Source: Micromonospora sp. AMSO31t (GTDB taxonomy: Bacteria > Actinomycetota > Actinomycetes > Mycobacteriales > Micromonosporaceae). Taken from it: a DNA stretch of 64,000 bases. This document shows positions 43,378 through 52,556 of this stretch, in pieces. The position numbers and the translations under genes were made by a program. How positions within the stretch are numbered: position 1 is the stretch's first letter; every line of letters starts with the position of its first letter. The notes under the pieces were generated by a model. That model was not told the origin of the DNA. It searched no databases and saw only the letters and a list, made by a program, of their open reading frames with translations. The stretch is from contig NZ_WBKT01000009.1 in assembly GCF_008868175.1 (NCBI RefSeq), positions 16,137 to 80,136 of the forward strand, read 5' to 3'.

Positions 43378-44465
43378 ATGGCGCAGTTGATCAGGACGGG
43401 TTCGGGGTGGAGGGTTACTCCGAGGCGGGTCTGCACGCCGTCGCGGATTTCCCGGGCCAGGGCGATCAGGGACGCCGTGCTTGCCGCGCCGGTGCGGTTC
43501 GTCAGGGCCAGGGTGTGCTTGGTGGAGATGGCGACGCCCTCGGGGCCGGTGTGGCCCCTGCCGAAGCCGGCCTTGTCGATCAGCCAGGCCGCGCTCACCT
43601 TCACCGTGTCCCCCGGGCACGGCCAGGACGGCGGCTCGCCCAGGTCGGCGGCGCGCTCCCGGAGCCGCTCGTACGCCTCCCGCTCCAGCACCGGGTTGGT
43701 GAAAAACGAACCCACCGACCAGGTGTCCGGGTCCCGCGCGTCGAGCACCATGCCCTTGCCGGCGCGCAGCCGCCGCACGGTGGCCCGGGCTTCCGCCAGC
43801 GGCACCCGGTCGCCCACCTCGACGCCGAGCGCGCGGGCCAGCTCGGCGTAGCGCACCGGGCCGGAGAGCGGCGAGCGGGTGAGCCGGAAGTCGACCGAGA
43901 GCACCACCCAGCGGTCGCTGTACTTGAAGATGCTGCCCCGGTAGGCGAACCCGCAGTCCGCCGCCGGGATGCGGACCACAACGCGCCGGGTGCGGTCGTA
44001 CGCCTGCACGGCGGTGATCGTCTCGGCCACCTCCTGTCCGTACGCGCCGACGTTCTGGATCGGGGTGGCGCCGGCCGAGCCGGGGATGCCGGAGAGGCAC
44101 TCCAGCCCCGACCAGCCGCGCTCGACGGTGGCGGCGACCAGGTCGTCCCAGGGCTCGCCGGCCTCGACGCGTACGGTGACCGTGTCGGTGTCCTCGGCGA
44201 CCACCTGGAAGCCCCGGGAGCGGATGAGCACGACGGCGCCCGGGAAGCCCTGGTCGCCGATCACCACGTTGCTGCCGCCGGCCAGCAGCAGGACGGCCTG
44301 CTCCCGGGCCTCCGCCTCCCGGACCTTCCGAACGATCTCGTCGGCGCTGGTGGCGACCTCCAGCCGCCCGGCGGGGCCGCCGAGGCGCAGCGTGGTGTAG
44401 CGCGCCAGGGTGGCCGGGTCGGTCGGGTCGGCTCCGGTCGTCGGTTCGGCGTAGACGTCTGACAC
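43374..44465 (-). CDS. murB: UDP-N-acetylmuramate dehydrogenase MurB
   Basis: A 363-residue FAD enzyme that reduces UDP-GlcNAc-enolpyruvate to UDP-MurNAc in peptidoglycan synthesis. Type I features are LAGGSNVVIGD, ECLSGIPGSAGATPIQNVGAYGQEV, GFAYRGSIFK and the catalytic Ser in SVGSFFTNPV. GTG 44465 has TAGGGT 7 nt upstream, although GAGAGG in between could serve as a ribosome binding site. It is divergent from the mycothiol-type gene. Confidence 0.95.
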   Translation of the reverse strand: MSDVYAEPTTGADPTDPATLARYTTLRLGGPAGRLEVATSADEIVRKVREAEAREQAVLLLAGGSNVVIGDQGFPGAVVLIRSRGFQVVAEDTDTVTVRVEAGEPWDDLVAATVERGWSGLECLSGIPGSAGATPIQNVGAYGQEVAETITAVQAYDRTRRVVVRIPAADCGFAYRGSIFKYSDRWVVLSVDFRLTRSPLSGPVRYAELARALGVEVGDRVPLAEARATVRRLRAGKGMVLDARDPDTWSVGSFFTNPVLEREAYERLRERAADLGEPPSWPCPGDTVKVSAAWLIDKAGFGRGHTGPEGVAISTKHTLALTNRTGAASTASLIALAREIRDGVQTRLGVTLHPEPVLINCAI

Positions 44466-44478
44466 GCCTCTCACCCTA
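44466..44478 (-). promoter_or_regulatory. -10 box for murB
   Basis: TAGGGT (44473-44478, minus) lies 7 nt from GTG 44465. It overlaps the palindrome CCTAGG, so a plus-strand TAGGCT begins at nearly the same place. Confidence 0.4.
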
Positions 44479-44535
44479 GGCTGAGGGGTAGCCGCGGCAC
44501 CCACTGGTGGCCCGGTCACCCCCGGGAGGATTGCG

Positions 44536-45291
44536 ATGAGCAGACTGCACGGCACGAAGGACTTCTGGATCGGCGCGTTGCGGACGGAGGGTCCCGCCTT
44601 CGCCGCCGCCGTCGCGGAGGCGCCCCCCGACACTCCGGTGCTGTCCTGTCCCGGCTGGACGGTCTCCGACCTCGCCCATCACCTCACCAGGATGTATGTC
44701 TGGGCCCGCACGGTGTTGACCGCCGGGACGACCAGCCGTCCGGAGCGGCACGACCCGGAGCCGCCGGCCGGCCTCACGCCGGCCCAGTGGTACGGCCAGG
44801 AGTACGAGCGGCTGCTGGCGCTGTTCGAGACGCTGGACCCGGAGGCGCCGGCGTGGAACTTCGCCCCGCAGCCGAAGAAGGCGGCCTTCTGGCCGCGCCG
44901 GGCGGCGCACGAGACCGCGGTGCACCGCTGGGACGCCCAGCTCGCGATCGGCGCGGGTGAGCCGATCGAGGCGAAGCTCGCGGCCGACGGGGTGAGCGAG
45001 GTGCTGGACACCTGGCTGCCGGCGGGCCGGCGGGTCCAGCCCGGTCAGTGGCACGGGGTGGTCCAGCTGACCGCGACCGACGCCGCGCAGGAGTGGTACC
45101 TGCGGCTGCGCGGCGAGGGGATGGCCCTGCTGGACACCGCGACGATCCTCGACCACGACGAGCACCACGCCCGGGCGCAGATCACCGGCACCGCCAGTGA
45201 CCTGCTGCTCGCGGTGATGGGCCGGATCAGTTTCGACGCCCTCGGGGTGGCGGGCGACCGCCGCCTGCTCGACGGGCTGCGGGTGGGCTGA
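44536..45291 (+). CDS. Maleylpyruvate isomerase family mycothiol-dependent enzyme
   Basis: A 251-residue DinB-like/MDMPI protein. The N-terminal four-helix bundle contains the metal-binding His pattern (LAHHLTRMY, and later HETAVHRWDAQLA), followed by the C-terminal MDMPI domain. Family members use mycothiol as thiol cofactor; mshA lies 3 kb away. GGGAGG precedes ATG 44536. The substrate is unknown. Confidence 0.82.
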   Translation: MSRLHGTKDFWIGALRTEGPAFAAAVAEAPPDTPVLSCPGWTVSDLAHHLTRMYVWARTVLTAGTTSRPERHDPEPPAGLTPAQWYGQEYERLLALFETLDPEAPAWNFAPQPKKAAFWPRRAAHETAVHRWDAQLAIGAGEPIEAKLAADGVSEVLDTWLPAGRRVQPGQWHGVVQLTATDAAQEWYLRLRGEGMALLDTATILDHDEHHARAQITGTASDLLLAVMGRISFDALGVAGDRRLLDGLRVG

Positions 45292-45318
45292 CCCCGCCGG
45301 GGGGTCGTGCGGACATCG

Positions 45319-45364
45319 GGCGGAGAGCGGCGTTTCCCACCGGAGCGCCACTCTCCGCCTTTTT
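45319..45364 (+). terminator. Rho-independent terminator with T-tract
   Basis: A 14-bp stem with one mismatch (45319-45332 with 45346-45359), 13-nt loop and five Ts (45360-45364). It is the clearest classical terminator in the window and insulates the ceb promoter. Confidence 0.88.
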
Positions 45365-45375
45365 CCGGACGCTCT

Positions 45376-45387
45376 GAGAGCGCTCTC
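45376..45387. promoter_or_regulatory. CebR-type operator O1
   Basis: Perfect palindrome GAGAGCGCTCTC, abutting the -35 hexamer. It is a variant of the Streptomyces CebR site core GGGAGCGCTCCC. Confidence 0.85.
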
Positions 45388-45416
45388 TTGACACGGTCCG
45401 GGGCAGCCACCACCCT
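45388..45416 (+). promoter_or_regulatory. ceb operon promoter
   Basis: TTGACA at 45388-45393 is a perfect -35; CACCCT at 45411-45416 after 17 nt is a poor but correctly placed -10. It is flanked by the two operators. Confidence 0.65.
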
Positions 45417-45421
45417 GTCGT

Positions 45422-45433
45422 GAGAGCGCTCTC
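45422..45433. promoter_or_regulatory. CebR-type operator O2
   Basis: A second identical GAGAGCGCTCTC, 46 bp centre to centre from O1, covering the expected transcription start. Confidence 0.85.
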
Positions 45434-45488
45434 TGAGTACCGGAACCGCCCGCCACCACCCGATACACCTAGAGGGGTCAGATAAGAG

Positions 45489-46799
45489 ATGGTCACCTTC
45501 ACGCGCCGCCGCCTGGCCGCGGTGGCCCTGGTCGCCACCACCGCGCTGCTGGGCGCCACCGCCTGCGGAGGCGGTGACAACGAGGCCGCCGCCGGTGGCC
45601 CGGTCACGCTCACCGTCGATGTCTTCGGCCAGTTCGGCTACGCGGAGCTCTACAAGGAGTACATGGCCAGCCACCCCGACGTGAAGATCGTCGAGCGGGG
45701 CACCGGCAGCAACCTGGACGAGTACTCGCCGAAGCTCACCCAGTGGCTCGCCGCGGGCAAGGGCGCGGGCGACATCGTCGCCATCGAGGAGGGCCTGCTC
45801 GTCGAGTACAAGGCCAACCCGCAGAACTTCGTCAACCTGCTCGACCACGGCGCCGCCGACCTGAAGGGCAACTTCCTCGACTGGAAGTGGAACCAGGGGC
45901 TCACCGCCGACGGCAAGCAGCTCATCGGCCTCGGCACCGACGTCGGCGGCATGGCCATGTGTTACCGCAAGGACCTGTTCGCCAAGGCCGGCCTGCCCAC
46001 CGACCGCGAGGCCGTCTCGAAGCTCTGGCCCACCTGGCCCGACTACATCAAGGTCGGCGAGCAGTTCAAGGCGAAGAACACCGGCGCCGCGTTCCTCGAC
46101 GCGGCGACCAACACGTTCAACACCATCCTGCTCCAGACCGCCGGCAACACCACCGGCTACAGCTACTACGACACCGGCGACAAGCTGGTCGTCGACAGCA
46201 ACCCGGCGGTCCGGCAGGCGTACGACACCACCATGGACATCATCGACTCCGGCCTGTCCGGCCGGTACGGGTCGTGGTCGGAGGAGTGGGTCTCCGCGTT
46301 CAAGCAGTCGAAGTTCGCCACCATCGCCTGCCCGGCGTGGATGACCGGCGTCATCGAGGGCAACGCCGGGCCGGGCGCCAAGGGCAAGTGGGACATCGCC
46401 CAGGTTCCTGGCAACGGCGGCAACTGGGGCGGCTCCTTCCTGGCGGTGCCGAAGCAGAGCAAGCACCAGGCCGCGGCGATCGAGCTGGCGAAGTTCCTGA
46501 CCAGCGCCCAGGGCCAGATCGGCGCGTTCAAGGCCAAGGGCCCCCTGCCCTCCTCGCCGCAGGCGCTGGCGGACCCGGCCATCGTCGACTCGACGAACGC
46601 GTACTTCTCGACGGCACCGGTCGGCAGGATCTTCGCCGAGGGCGCCAAGAACCTGAAGCCGGTCTACATGGGCCCGAAGAACCAGGCCGTCCGCACCGAG
46701 GTGGAGAACGCCGTCCGCTCGGTGGAGCTGGGCAAGCGCAGCCCGGAGCAGGGCTGGGCCGACGCGGTCGGGAACGCCGAGAAGGCCGCTGCCAAGTAA
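45489..46799 (+). CDS. Sugar-binding lipoprotein of ABC transporter (cellobiose-type, CebE-like)
   Basis: A 436-residue extracellular solute-binding protein, family 1. The signal peptide ends with lipobox GATAC. The mature protein has alternating ligand-contact loops (DVFGQFGYAELYKEYM; DVGGMAMCYRKDLFAKAGLP; PGNGGNWGGSFLAVP). Permease genes, a GH1 beta-glucosidase and a LacI regulator follow in the order cebE-cebF-cebG-bgl-cebR of Streptomyces, so cellobiose or another beta-glucoside is the likely ligand. First gene after the double operator. Confidence 0.88.
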   Translation: MVTFTRRRLAAVALVATTALLGATACGGGDNEAAAGGPVTLTVDVFGQFGYAELYKEYMASHPDVKIVERGTGSNLDEYSPKLTQWLAAGKGAGDIVAIEEGLLVEYKANPQNFVNLLDHGAADLKGNFLDWKWNQGLTADGKQLIGLGTDVGGMAMCYRKDLFAKAGLPTDREAVSKLWPTWPDYIKVGEQFKAKNTGAAFLDAATNTFNTILLQTAGNTTGYSYYDTGDKLVVDSNPAVRQAYDTTMDIIDSGLSGRYGSWSEEWVSAFKQSKFATIACPAWMTGVIEGNAGPGAKGKWDIAQVPGNGGNWGGSFLAVPKQSKHQAAAIELAKFLTSAQGQIGAFKAKGPLPSSPQALADPAIVDSTNAYFSTAPVGRIFAEGAKNLKPVYMGPKNQAVRTEVENAVRSVELGKRSPEQGWADAVGNAEKAAAK

Positions 46800-46810
46800 C
46801 CCGAGCCAGG

Positions 46811-46849
46811 CGTGCGGGCGGTCCCCGGTCGACGGGTGCCGCCCGCACG
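46811..46849 (+). other. Intercistronic stem-loop between binding-protein and permease genes
   Basis: CGTGCGGGCGG (46811-46821) pairs perfectly with 46839-46849; the 17-nt loop holds a further short stem. Such structures often protect the 3' end of the binding-protein message and lower permease expression. Confidence 0.65.
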
Positions 46850-46869
46850 GCGGAAAGGAGTCCCGGGCC

Positions 46870-47859
46870 ATGGCAGTCCAGCTCGACGCCCGCCCGCCGG
46901 TCGCACCGACGCCCGGCACCACCCGCCCCTCCCGAAGCGTCCGGCTCAGCCGGTTCGACACGAGGTACTCGCCCTACCTGTACATCGCCCCGTTCTTCCT
47001 GCTCTTCGGGGTCTTCGGGATCTACCCGCTGGCCTACACCTTCTGGGTCTCGCTGCACGACTGGGACCTGCTCGGCGCCGACCACCCGTTCGTCGGGCTC
47101 GACAACTACAGCGAGTTGCTGGCCGACCCGGACTTCTGGCACTCGGTGGTCAACACCCTGGGCATCTTCGTCATCTCCACGGTCCCCCAGCTGCTGCTCG
47201 CGCTCTGGCTCGCCAACCTGCTCAACCGGCAGCTCCGGGCCCGGACCACCTGGCGGATGGCGGTGCTCATCCCCAACGTCACCTCGACGGCCGCGGTCGC
47301 GATCGTCTTCGCGGTGCTCTTCGGCCGCGACTTCGGCATGATCAACTGGCTGCTCGACCACGTCGGCGTCGACGCGATCGACTGGAAGGCCAACCGGCTC
47401 GCCTCCTGGGTGGCCATCTCCGCCATGGTCGACTGGCGGTGGACCGGCTACAACGCGCTGATCTTCCTGGCCGCCATGCAGGCCATCCCGCGCGACCTCT
47501 ACGAGTCCGCGGCCATCGACGGCGCCGGCCGCGCCCGGCAGTTCTGGTCGATCACCGTGCCACTGCTCAAGCCGACGATCATCTTCGCGGTCATCATCTC
47601 CACCATCGGCGGCCTCCAGCTCTTCACCGAGCCCCGGCTGTTCAACTCGGGCACCAACGCGATCCGCGGCGGGCCGCTGCGCGAGTCGCAGACCGTGACC
47701 ATGTACATGTTCGAGAACGCGTTCGCGCCGCACTACAACTTCGGCTACGGCTCCGCGATCGCCTGGCTGCTCTTCGCGCTCATCGCGGTGGTCGCGGCCG
47801 TCAACGTCCTGCTCCTCCGCCGGCTCGGCGGCGGCGCGCGCAAGGAGGACTCCCGATGA
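46870..47859 (+). CDS. Sugar ABC transporter permease (CebF-like)
   Basis: A 329-residue permease with six transmembrane helices after a basic cytosolic tail. The EAA loop that contacts the ATPase is [32 protein letters not shown] precedes ATG 46870, and its stop overlaps the next start (ATGA). No ATPase gene is present in the operon; as in other ceb systems a shared MsiK-type ATPase elsewhere is expected. Confidence 0.9.
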   Translation: MAVQLDARPPVAPTPGTTRPSRSVRLSRFDTRYSPYLYIAPFFLLFGVFGIYPLAYTFWVSLHDWDLLGADHPFVGLDNYSELLADPDFWHSVVNTLGIFVISTVPQLLLALWLANLLNRQLRARTTWRMAVLIPNVTSTAAVAIVFAVLFGRDFGMINWLLDHVGVDAIDWKANRLASWVAISAMVDWRWTGYNALIFLAAMQAIPRDLYESAAIDGAGRARQFWSITVPLLKPTIIFAVIISTIGGLQLFTEPRLFNSGTNAIRGGPLRESQTVTMYMFENAFAPHYNFGYGSAIAWLLFALIAVVAAVNVLLLRRLGGGARKEDSR

Positions 47860-48689
47860 CCCGCCTCTGGTCGGCCGGCCGGCTCACCTACCTGGCGCTG
47901 GCCGTCACGGCCCTGATGTCGATCTTCCCGATCTACTGGATGTTCGTGGTGGCCAGCCGGACCAGCGACGCCATGGGCCAGGTCCCGCCCCCGCTCAGCC
48001 CGGGCGGCAACCTCGGCGCCAACATCGCCCGGCTGTTCACCAACACCGACGCGTACTTCCTCACCGGGCTGGTCAACTCGGCGATCGTGGCCGGCACGGT
48101 CACCGTCTCCGTGGTCTTCTTCTCCACCCTGGCCGGGTTCGCCTTCGCGAAGCTGCGCTTCCGCGGGCGGAACGCGCTGCTGCTGGTCATCGTGGCCACC
48201 ATGATGGTGCCCACCCAGCTCGGCGTGATCCCGCTCTACCTGTTGATGACGAAGCTGAACTGGAACGACCGGCTGCCGGCGGTCATCGTGCCCGCGCTGG
48301 TCACCGGGTTCGGCGTGTTCATGATGCGCCAGTACGCCGGCCAGGCGGTGAGCACCGAGCTGATCGAGGCCGCGCGGATGGACGGCTGCAACACCGCCCG
48401 GATCTACTGGAACGTCGTGCTGCCCGCGCTGCGCCCGGCCGCCGCCGTGCTGGGCCTGCTCACCTTCATGACCACCTGGAACGACTTCCTGTGGCCGTAC
48501 GCCGTGCTCAACGACCCGGAGAACCCGACCGTGCAGCTGTCGCTGCGGGCCCTGTCCGACGGCTACTACCAGGACATGTCGCAGGTGTTCACCGGGACGG
48601 CCATCGCCACCCTGCCCCTGCTGCTGGTGTTCGTCGCGTTCGGGCGGCAGATCATCGGCGGCATCATGGAAGGCGCGGTGAAGGCGTGA
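47856..48689 (+). CDS. Sugar ABC transporter permease (CebG-like)
   Basis: A 277-residue permease with six helices and the EAA loop [33 protein letters not shown] gives an excellent ribosome binding site for ATG 47856. It overlaps the beta-glucosidase start (GTGA). Confidence 0.9.
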   Translation: MTRLWSAGRLTYLALAVTALMSIFPIYWMFVVASRTSDAMGQVPPPLSPGGNLGANIARLFTNTDAYFLTGLVNSAIVAGTVTVSVVFFSTLAGFAFAKLRFRGRNALLLVIVATMMVPTQLGVIPLYLLMTKLNWNDRLPAVIVPALVTGFGVFMMRQYAGQAVSTELIEAARMDGCNTARIYWNVVLPALRPAAAVLGLLTFMTTWNDFLWPYAVLNDPENPTVQLSLRALSDGYYQDMSQVFTGTAIATLPLLLVFVAFGRQIIGGIMEGAVKA

Positions 48690-50053
48690 CGGAACTCCGG
48701 TTCCCCGAGGGCTTCGTCTGGGGGGCGGCCACCGCCGCGTACCAGATCGAGGGCGCCGCCCGGGAGGACGGCCGCGGCGAGTCCATCTGGGACACCTTCA
48801 GCCGTACGCCGGGCCGGGTGTTCCAGGGGCACACCGGCGACGTGGCCTGCGACCACTACCACCGGTACGCCGAGGACGTCGCGCTGATGGCGGAGCTGGG
48901 GCTGCGGGCGTACCGGTTCTCGGTCGCCTGGCCCCGGATCCGGCCCGACGGCACCGGGCCGGTCGACCCGCGCGGCCTGGACTTCTACGACCGGCTGGTG
49001 GACGCCCTGCTGGCCCGGGGCATCGACCCGTTCGTCACGCTCTACCACTGGGACCTGCCGCAGGCGCTGGAGGACCGGGGCGGCTGGACCGCCCGGGAGA
49101 CCGCCGAGCACTTCGCCGACCACGCCCTCGCCGTGCACCAGCGCCTCGGCGACCGGGTCCGCACCTGGACCACGCTGAACGAGCCGTGGTGCTCGGCCTA
49201 CCTCGGCTACGGCAACGGCGTGCACGCGCCGGGCCGGCGGGACGCGGGGGCGGCGTTCCGGGCCGTACACCATCTGCTGCTCGGGCACGGCCTGGCGGCC
49301 CGGGCGCTGCGCGCGGCCGGCGCGGAGGCCGTCGGGATCACCCTCAACCTGGCCGACGTGCGGCCGGCCGACGGCGGCAGCGCGGCGGACGCCGCCGCCG
49401 TGCGGCTGGTCGACGGCCTGCAGAACCGGATCTTCCTGGGCCCGCTGACCGGCGCCGGCTACCCGGACGACGTGCTGGCCCACCTGAGCCGGATCGTCGA
49501 ACCGGACTTCCTCCGAGACGGGGACGAGAAGCTGATCGCCGCGCCGCTCGACCTGCTGGGGATCAACTACTACTCGCCCACCTACGTGGCCGGCCGGGCG
49601 GGCGGCGCCGGGAACAGCGCCTACCCGGGCACCGCGGGCAGCGTCGAGTTCCTGCCGCCGGTCGGGCCGCTCACCGACACGGGGTGGATGATCGAGCCGG
49701 CCGGCCTCACCCGGCTGCTGGAGCGGGTGGCCGCCGACCACCCGGGCCTACCGTTGTTCATCACGGAGAACGGCGGGGCCTTCCCCGACCGGGACATCGA
49801 CGGGACCGGCCGGGTGACCGACACCGACCGGATCGCCTACCTCGACGGGCACCTGCGCGCGGCGCACGACGCGCTCTCCCGCGGCGTCGACCTGCGCGGT
49901 TATCTCGTATGGTCGTTGCTGGACAACTTCGAATGGGCCGAGGGCTACCGGAAGCGGTTCGGGATCGTCCACGTCGACTACCTGACCCAGCGGCGCACAC
50001 CGAAGGAGAGTGCCCGTTGGTACCAGGAGGTGATCTCCCGGAACGGGCTGTGA
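48686..50053 (+). CDS. Glycoside hydrolase family 1 beta-glucosidase
   Basis: A 455-residue intracellular (no signal peptide) retaining beta-glucosidase. The acid/base is E166 in TLNEPW and the nucleophile E361 in ITENGG; the start [18 protein letters not shown] and the sugar-binding region [12 protein letters not shown] are diagnostic. It hydrolyses the cellobiose brought in by the transporter. GTG 48686 overlaps the permease stop by 4 nt. Confidence 0.95.
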   Translation: MTELRFPEGFVWGAATAAYQIEGAAREDGRGESIWDTFSRTPGRVFQGHTGDVACDHYHRYAEDVALMAELGLRAYRFSVAWPRIRPDGTGPVDPRGLDFYDRLVDALLARGIDPFVTLYHWDLPQALEDRGGWTARETAEHFADHALAVHQRLGDRVRTWTTLNEPWCSAYLGYGNGVHAPGRRDAGAAFRAVHHLLLGHGLAARALRAAGAEAVGITLNLADVRPADGGSAADAAAVRLVDGLQNRIFLGPLTGAGYPDDVLAHLSRIVEPDFLRDGDEKLIAAPLDLLGINYYSPTYVAGRAGGAGNSAYPGTAGSVEFLPPVGPLTDTGWMIEPAGLTRLLERVAADHPGLPLFITENGGAFPDRDIDGTGRVTDTDRIAYLDGHLRAAHDALSRGVDLRGYLVWSLLDNFEWAEGYRKRFGIVHVDYLTQRRTPKESARWYQEVISRNGL

Positions 50054-50063
50054 CGAGGTGGTG

Positions 50064-51080
50064 GTGACGGGGATGACGACGGCACAGCGACCGACCCTGG
50101 AGGCGGTGGCCAGACGGGCCGGGGTGTCCCGGGCGACGGTCTCCCGGGTGGTCAACGGCTCCACCACCGTCGCCGAACCGATCCAGCAGGCGGTCCGCCG
50201 GGCCGTCGAGGAACTGGGGTACGTCCCGAACCTCGCCGCCCGCAGCCTCGTGACCCAGCGCACCGACTCGATCGCGCTGGTCCTGCCCGAGGCGGCCACC
50301 CGGGTCTTCTCCGACGACCAGGTGTTCCCGGGGATCATCCGCGGCGCGGCCCAGGAACTGGAGGCCGCCGACAAGCAGCTCGTGCTCATGCTGGCGGGCT
50401 CGCCGGCCGGGCACGAGCGGGTCGAGCGCTACACCACCGGGCGGCACGTCGACGGGGTGCTGTTCGCCTCCCTGCACGGCGAGGACCCGCTCCCCGGGCG
50501 CCTGGCCCAGCTCGGCATCCCCGTGGTGTGCAGCGGCCGGCCGCTGGACGGCGCCCAGGTCCCGTACGTCGACGTCGACCACGTGGGCGGGGTGGCCGAG
50601 GCGGTCCGCCACCTGATCGCGAACGGTCGGCGGCGGATCGCCACCATCGCCGGGCCGCAGGACATGGTCGCCGGCATCGAGCGGCTGATCGGCTACCGGG
50701 AGACGGTCGCCGCCGCCGGCCTGCCGGAGCTGGTGGCGTACGGCGACTTCACCCGGGAGTCCGGCACGGCGGCCATGCGGCAACTGCTCGCCGCCGACCC
50801 GGAGCTGGACGCGGTGTTCGCGGCGTCCGACCTCATGGCGCACGCCGCGCTGCGCACCCTGCGGGAAGCCGGCCGGCGGGTGCCGGACGACGTGGCGATG
50901 ATCGGGTTCGACGACATCGAGACGGCGGCGTACACCGAACCGCCGCTGACCACCGTGAAGCAGCCGATAGTGGAGCTTGGGCGGGCCATGACCCGGCAAC
51001 TGCTCCGGATCGCCGCGGGCGAGCAGGTCGAGCTGGCGCTGCTGCTCCCCACCGAACTGGTCGTCCGCGACTCGGCGTGA
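50064..51080 (+). CDS. LacI-family repressor (CebR-like)
   Basis: A regulator of about 338 residues. The headpiece has PTLEAVARRAGVSRATVSRVVNGSTT and the hinge helix VPNLAARSL, followed by a periplasmic-binding-like inducer domain. As last gene of the operon it presumably represses via the two GAGAGCGCTCTC sites; in Streptomyces CebR is released by cello-oligosaccharides. Starts at 50058, 50061, 50064 and 50073 are possible; GTG 50064 has GAGG at 5 nt. A stem-loop terminator follows. Confidence 0.88.
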   Translation: MTGMTTAQRPTLEAVARRAGVSRATVSRVVNGSTTVAEPIQQAVRRAVEELGYVPNLAARSLVTQRTDSIALVLPEAATRVFSDDQVFPGIIRGAAQELEAADKQLVLMLAGSPAGHERVERYTTGRHVDGVLFASLHGEDPLPGRLAQLGIPVVCSGRPLDGAQVPYVDVDHVGGVAEAVRHLIANGRRRIATIAGPQDMVAGIERLIGYRETVAAAGLPELVAYGDFTRESGTAAMRQLLAADPELDAVFAASDLMAHAALRTLREAGRRVPDDVAMIGFDDIETAAYTEPPLTTVKQPIVELGRAMTRQLLRIAAGEQVELALLLPTELVVRDSA

Positions 51081-51083
51081 CCG

Positions 51084-51111
51084 GCCGCCCGGTAAACCCG
51101 TCGCGGGCGGC
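51084..51111 (+). terminator. Stem-loop after the ceb operon
   Basis: GCCGCCCG (51084-51091) pairs with CGGGCGGC (51104-51111) around 12 nt, starting 3 nt after the stop. Confidence 0.6.
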
Positions 51112-51124
51112 TGGGCGGCGGCCA

Positions 51125-51137
51125 TAGGGTCGGCCCG
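51125..51137 (+). promoter_or_regulatory. Leaderless -10 box for the GNAT protein
   Basis: TAGGGT (51125-51130) lies 7 nt from ATG 51138. Confidence 0.5.
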
Positions 51138-52043
51138 ATGACTGAGAACCTGATCCGACCTGCCCGCCCCGAGGACGCACCCGGTGTGGTGGCGCTGCGC
51201 GCCGTCGTCCACCCGTACCTGGTGCGCGGCGTCGAGTCGACCCGCCGCATGATCGCCCAGCCGCCGCCCGGTGAGGACTGGGCGGCCTGGGTGGCGGAGG
51301 CGGACGGGCAGGTGGTCGGCTGGGTGTCGGCGTACCGGAACAGCCACACCTCGGAGGCGAACGTCGGCGAGGTTTCCACCCTGCACGTCCACCCGGCGCA
51401 CCGGCTCCGGGGAGTCGGCACGGCCCTCCTGGACGCCGCGCTCGGCCACCTGCGCCACATCGGGGCGAAGCGGCTGCTCACCTGGTCCCAGCCCGAGTCG
51501 CTCCCGTTCGCCCGCCGGCACGGCTTCGCGCCCAGTCGCGAGCTGCGCTACTCCGCGCTGGACCTCCGGCCCGCCCCGCCCATGCCCGAGCCGCCGCCCG
51601 GCGTGCGGCTGCTGCCGGCCGCCGAGGTGGACCCGCGCCGGATCCACCGGGTGGACGCCGAGGCGTCCGTGGACGAGCCGGGCGACGTCCCCACGGACGC
51701 GCTCGGCTACGAAATCTGGCACCACGAGGTCTGGGAGAACGTGGGCCTGGACCGGGACGCCAGCACGCTGGCCGAGGTGGACGGCACGCTGGCCGCCGTC
51801 AGCCTCGTCAAGCGCGACGGCGACCGGATGTGGTCGGACTTCACCGGCACCATTCCCGGACACCGCGGGCGCGGCCTGGCCGGGCTGGCGAAGCGGGCCG
51901 CGCTGCACCGGGCGGCGGCCAACGGGGTACGCACCGCGTACACCTCGAACGACGAGGCGAACGGCCCGATGCTGGCGATCAACACGCGGCTGGGCTACCG
52001 GCCGGTGGGCAGCCAGTGGTCCTGCCTGCGCGACCTCGACTAG
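51138..52043 (+). CDS. Double-GNAT acetyltransferase
   Basis: A 301-residue protein with two GNAT domains in tandem. The first carries the acetyl-CoA loop HPAHRLRGVGTALLDAAL, the second PGHRGRGLAGLAKRAAL followed by TSNDEANGPMLAINTRLGYRP. The layout resembles mycothiol synthase (MshD) and MshD-like proteins, but the substrate cannot be assigned. Its stop TAG shares CTAG with the stop of the convergent macro-domain gene. Confidence 0.85.
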   Translation: MTENLIRPARPEDAPGVVALRAVVHPYLVRGVESTRRMIAQPPPGEDWAAWVAEADGQVVGWVSAYRNSHTSEANVGEVSTLHVHPAHRLRGVGTALLDAALGHLRHIGAKRLLTWSQPESLPFARRHGFAPSRELRYSALDLRPAPPMPEPPPGVRLLPAAEVDPRRIHRVDAEASVDEPGDVPTDALGYEIWHHEVWENVGLDRDASTLAEVDGTLAAVSLVKRDGDRMWSDFTGTIPGHRGRGLAGLAKRAALHRAAANGVRTAYTSNDEANGPMLAINTRLGYRPVGSQWSCLRDLD

Positions 52044-52555
52044 CGCCCGGCGGCGACCCGGACGGCGGTCGCGTAGGTCTCCGCGCCGAAGAGCACCAGC
52101 CGGGCCTCGGTGACGTACGCCGGGGTGGCCGCGTGCAGCGCGGCCAGCGCCTGCGCCACCGCGTCCTCGACCGGCCAGCCGTAGATGCCGGCGGAGATCA
52201 GCGGGAAGGCGACGCGCGCCGCGCCCAGCCCGTCGGCGATCCGGAGGCTGTTGGCGTAGCAGTCGCGCAGCAGCACCGACCGGTCCTCGCGCGGGGAGAA
52301 GACCGGCCCCACGGTGTGCACCACCCAGCGGGCCGGCAGGTGGCCGCCCGTGGTGGCGACCGCCTGGCCGGTGGGCAGGCCGTCCGGGTAGCGGGAGGCG
52401 CGCAACGCCCGGCACTCCTCCAGGATGGCCGGTCCGCCCGCGCGGTGGATCGCGCCGTCCACGCCCCCGCCGCCGAGCAGCGACGAGTTGGCCGCGTTGA
52501 CGATGGCGTCGACCTGCTGCGCGGTGATGTCCCCCTCGATCAGGACCGTCTCCAT
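52040..52555 (-). CDS. Macro-domain protein, O-acetyl-ADP-ribose deacetylase-like
   Basis: A 171-residue single macro domain of the MacroD/YmdB group. NAANSSLLGGGGVDGAIH is the ribose-binding loop with the catalytic Asp, and FPLISAGIYGWP the diphosphate loop. Such proteins hydrolyse O-acetyl-ADP-ribose or remove ADP-ribose from proteins. GAGGAGGGG precedes ATG 52555, and the EI24 stop lies 1 nt upstream, so the two genes are coupled. Confidence 0.92.
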   Translation of the reverse strand: METVLIEGDITAQQVDAIVNAANSSLLGGGGVDGAIHRAGGPAILEECRALRASRYPDGLPTGQAVATTGGHLPARWVVHTVGPVFSPREDRSVLLRDCYANSLRIADGLGAARVAFPLISAGIYGWPVEDAVAQALAALHAATPAYVTEARLVLFGAETYATAVRVAAGR

Positions 52556-52556
52556 G

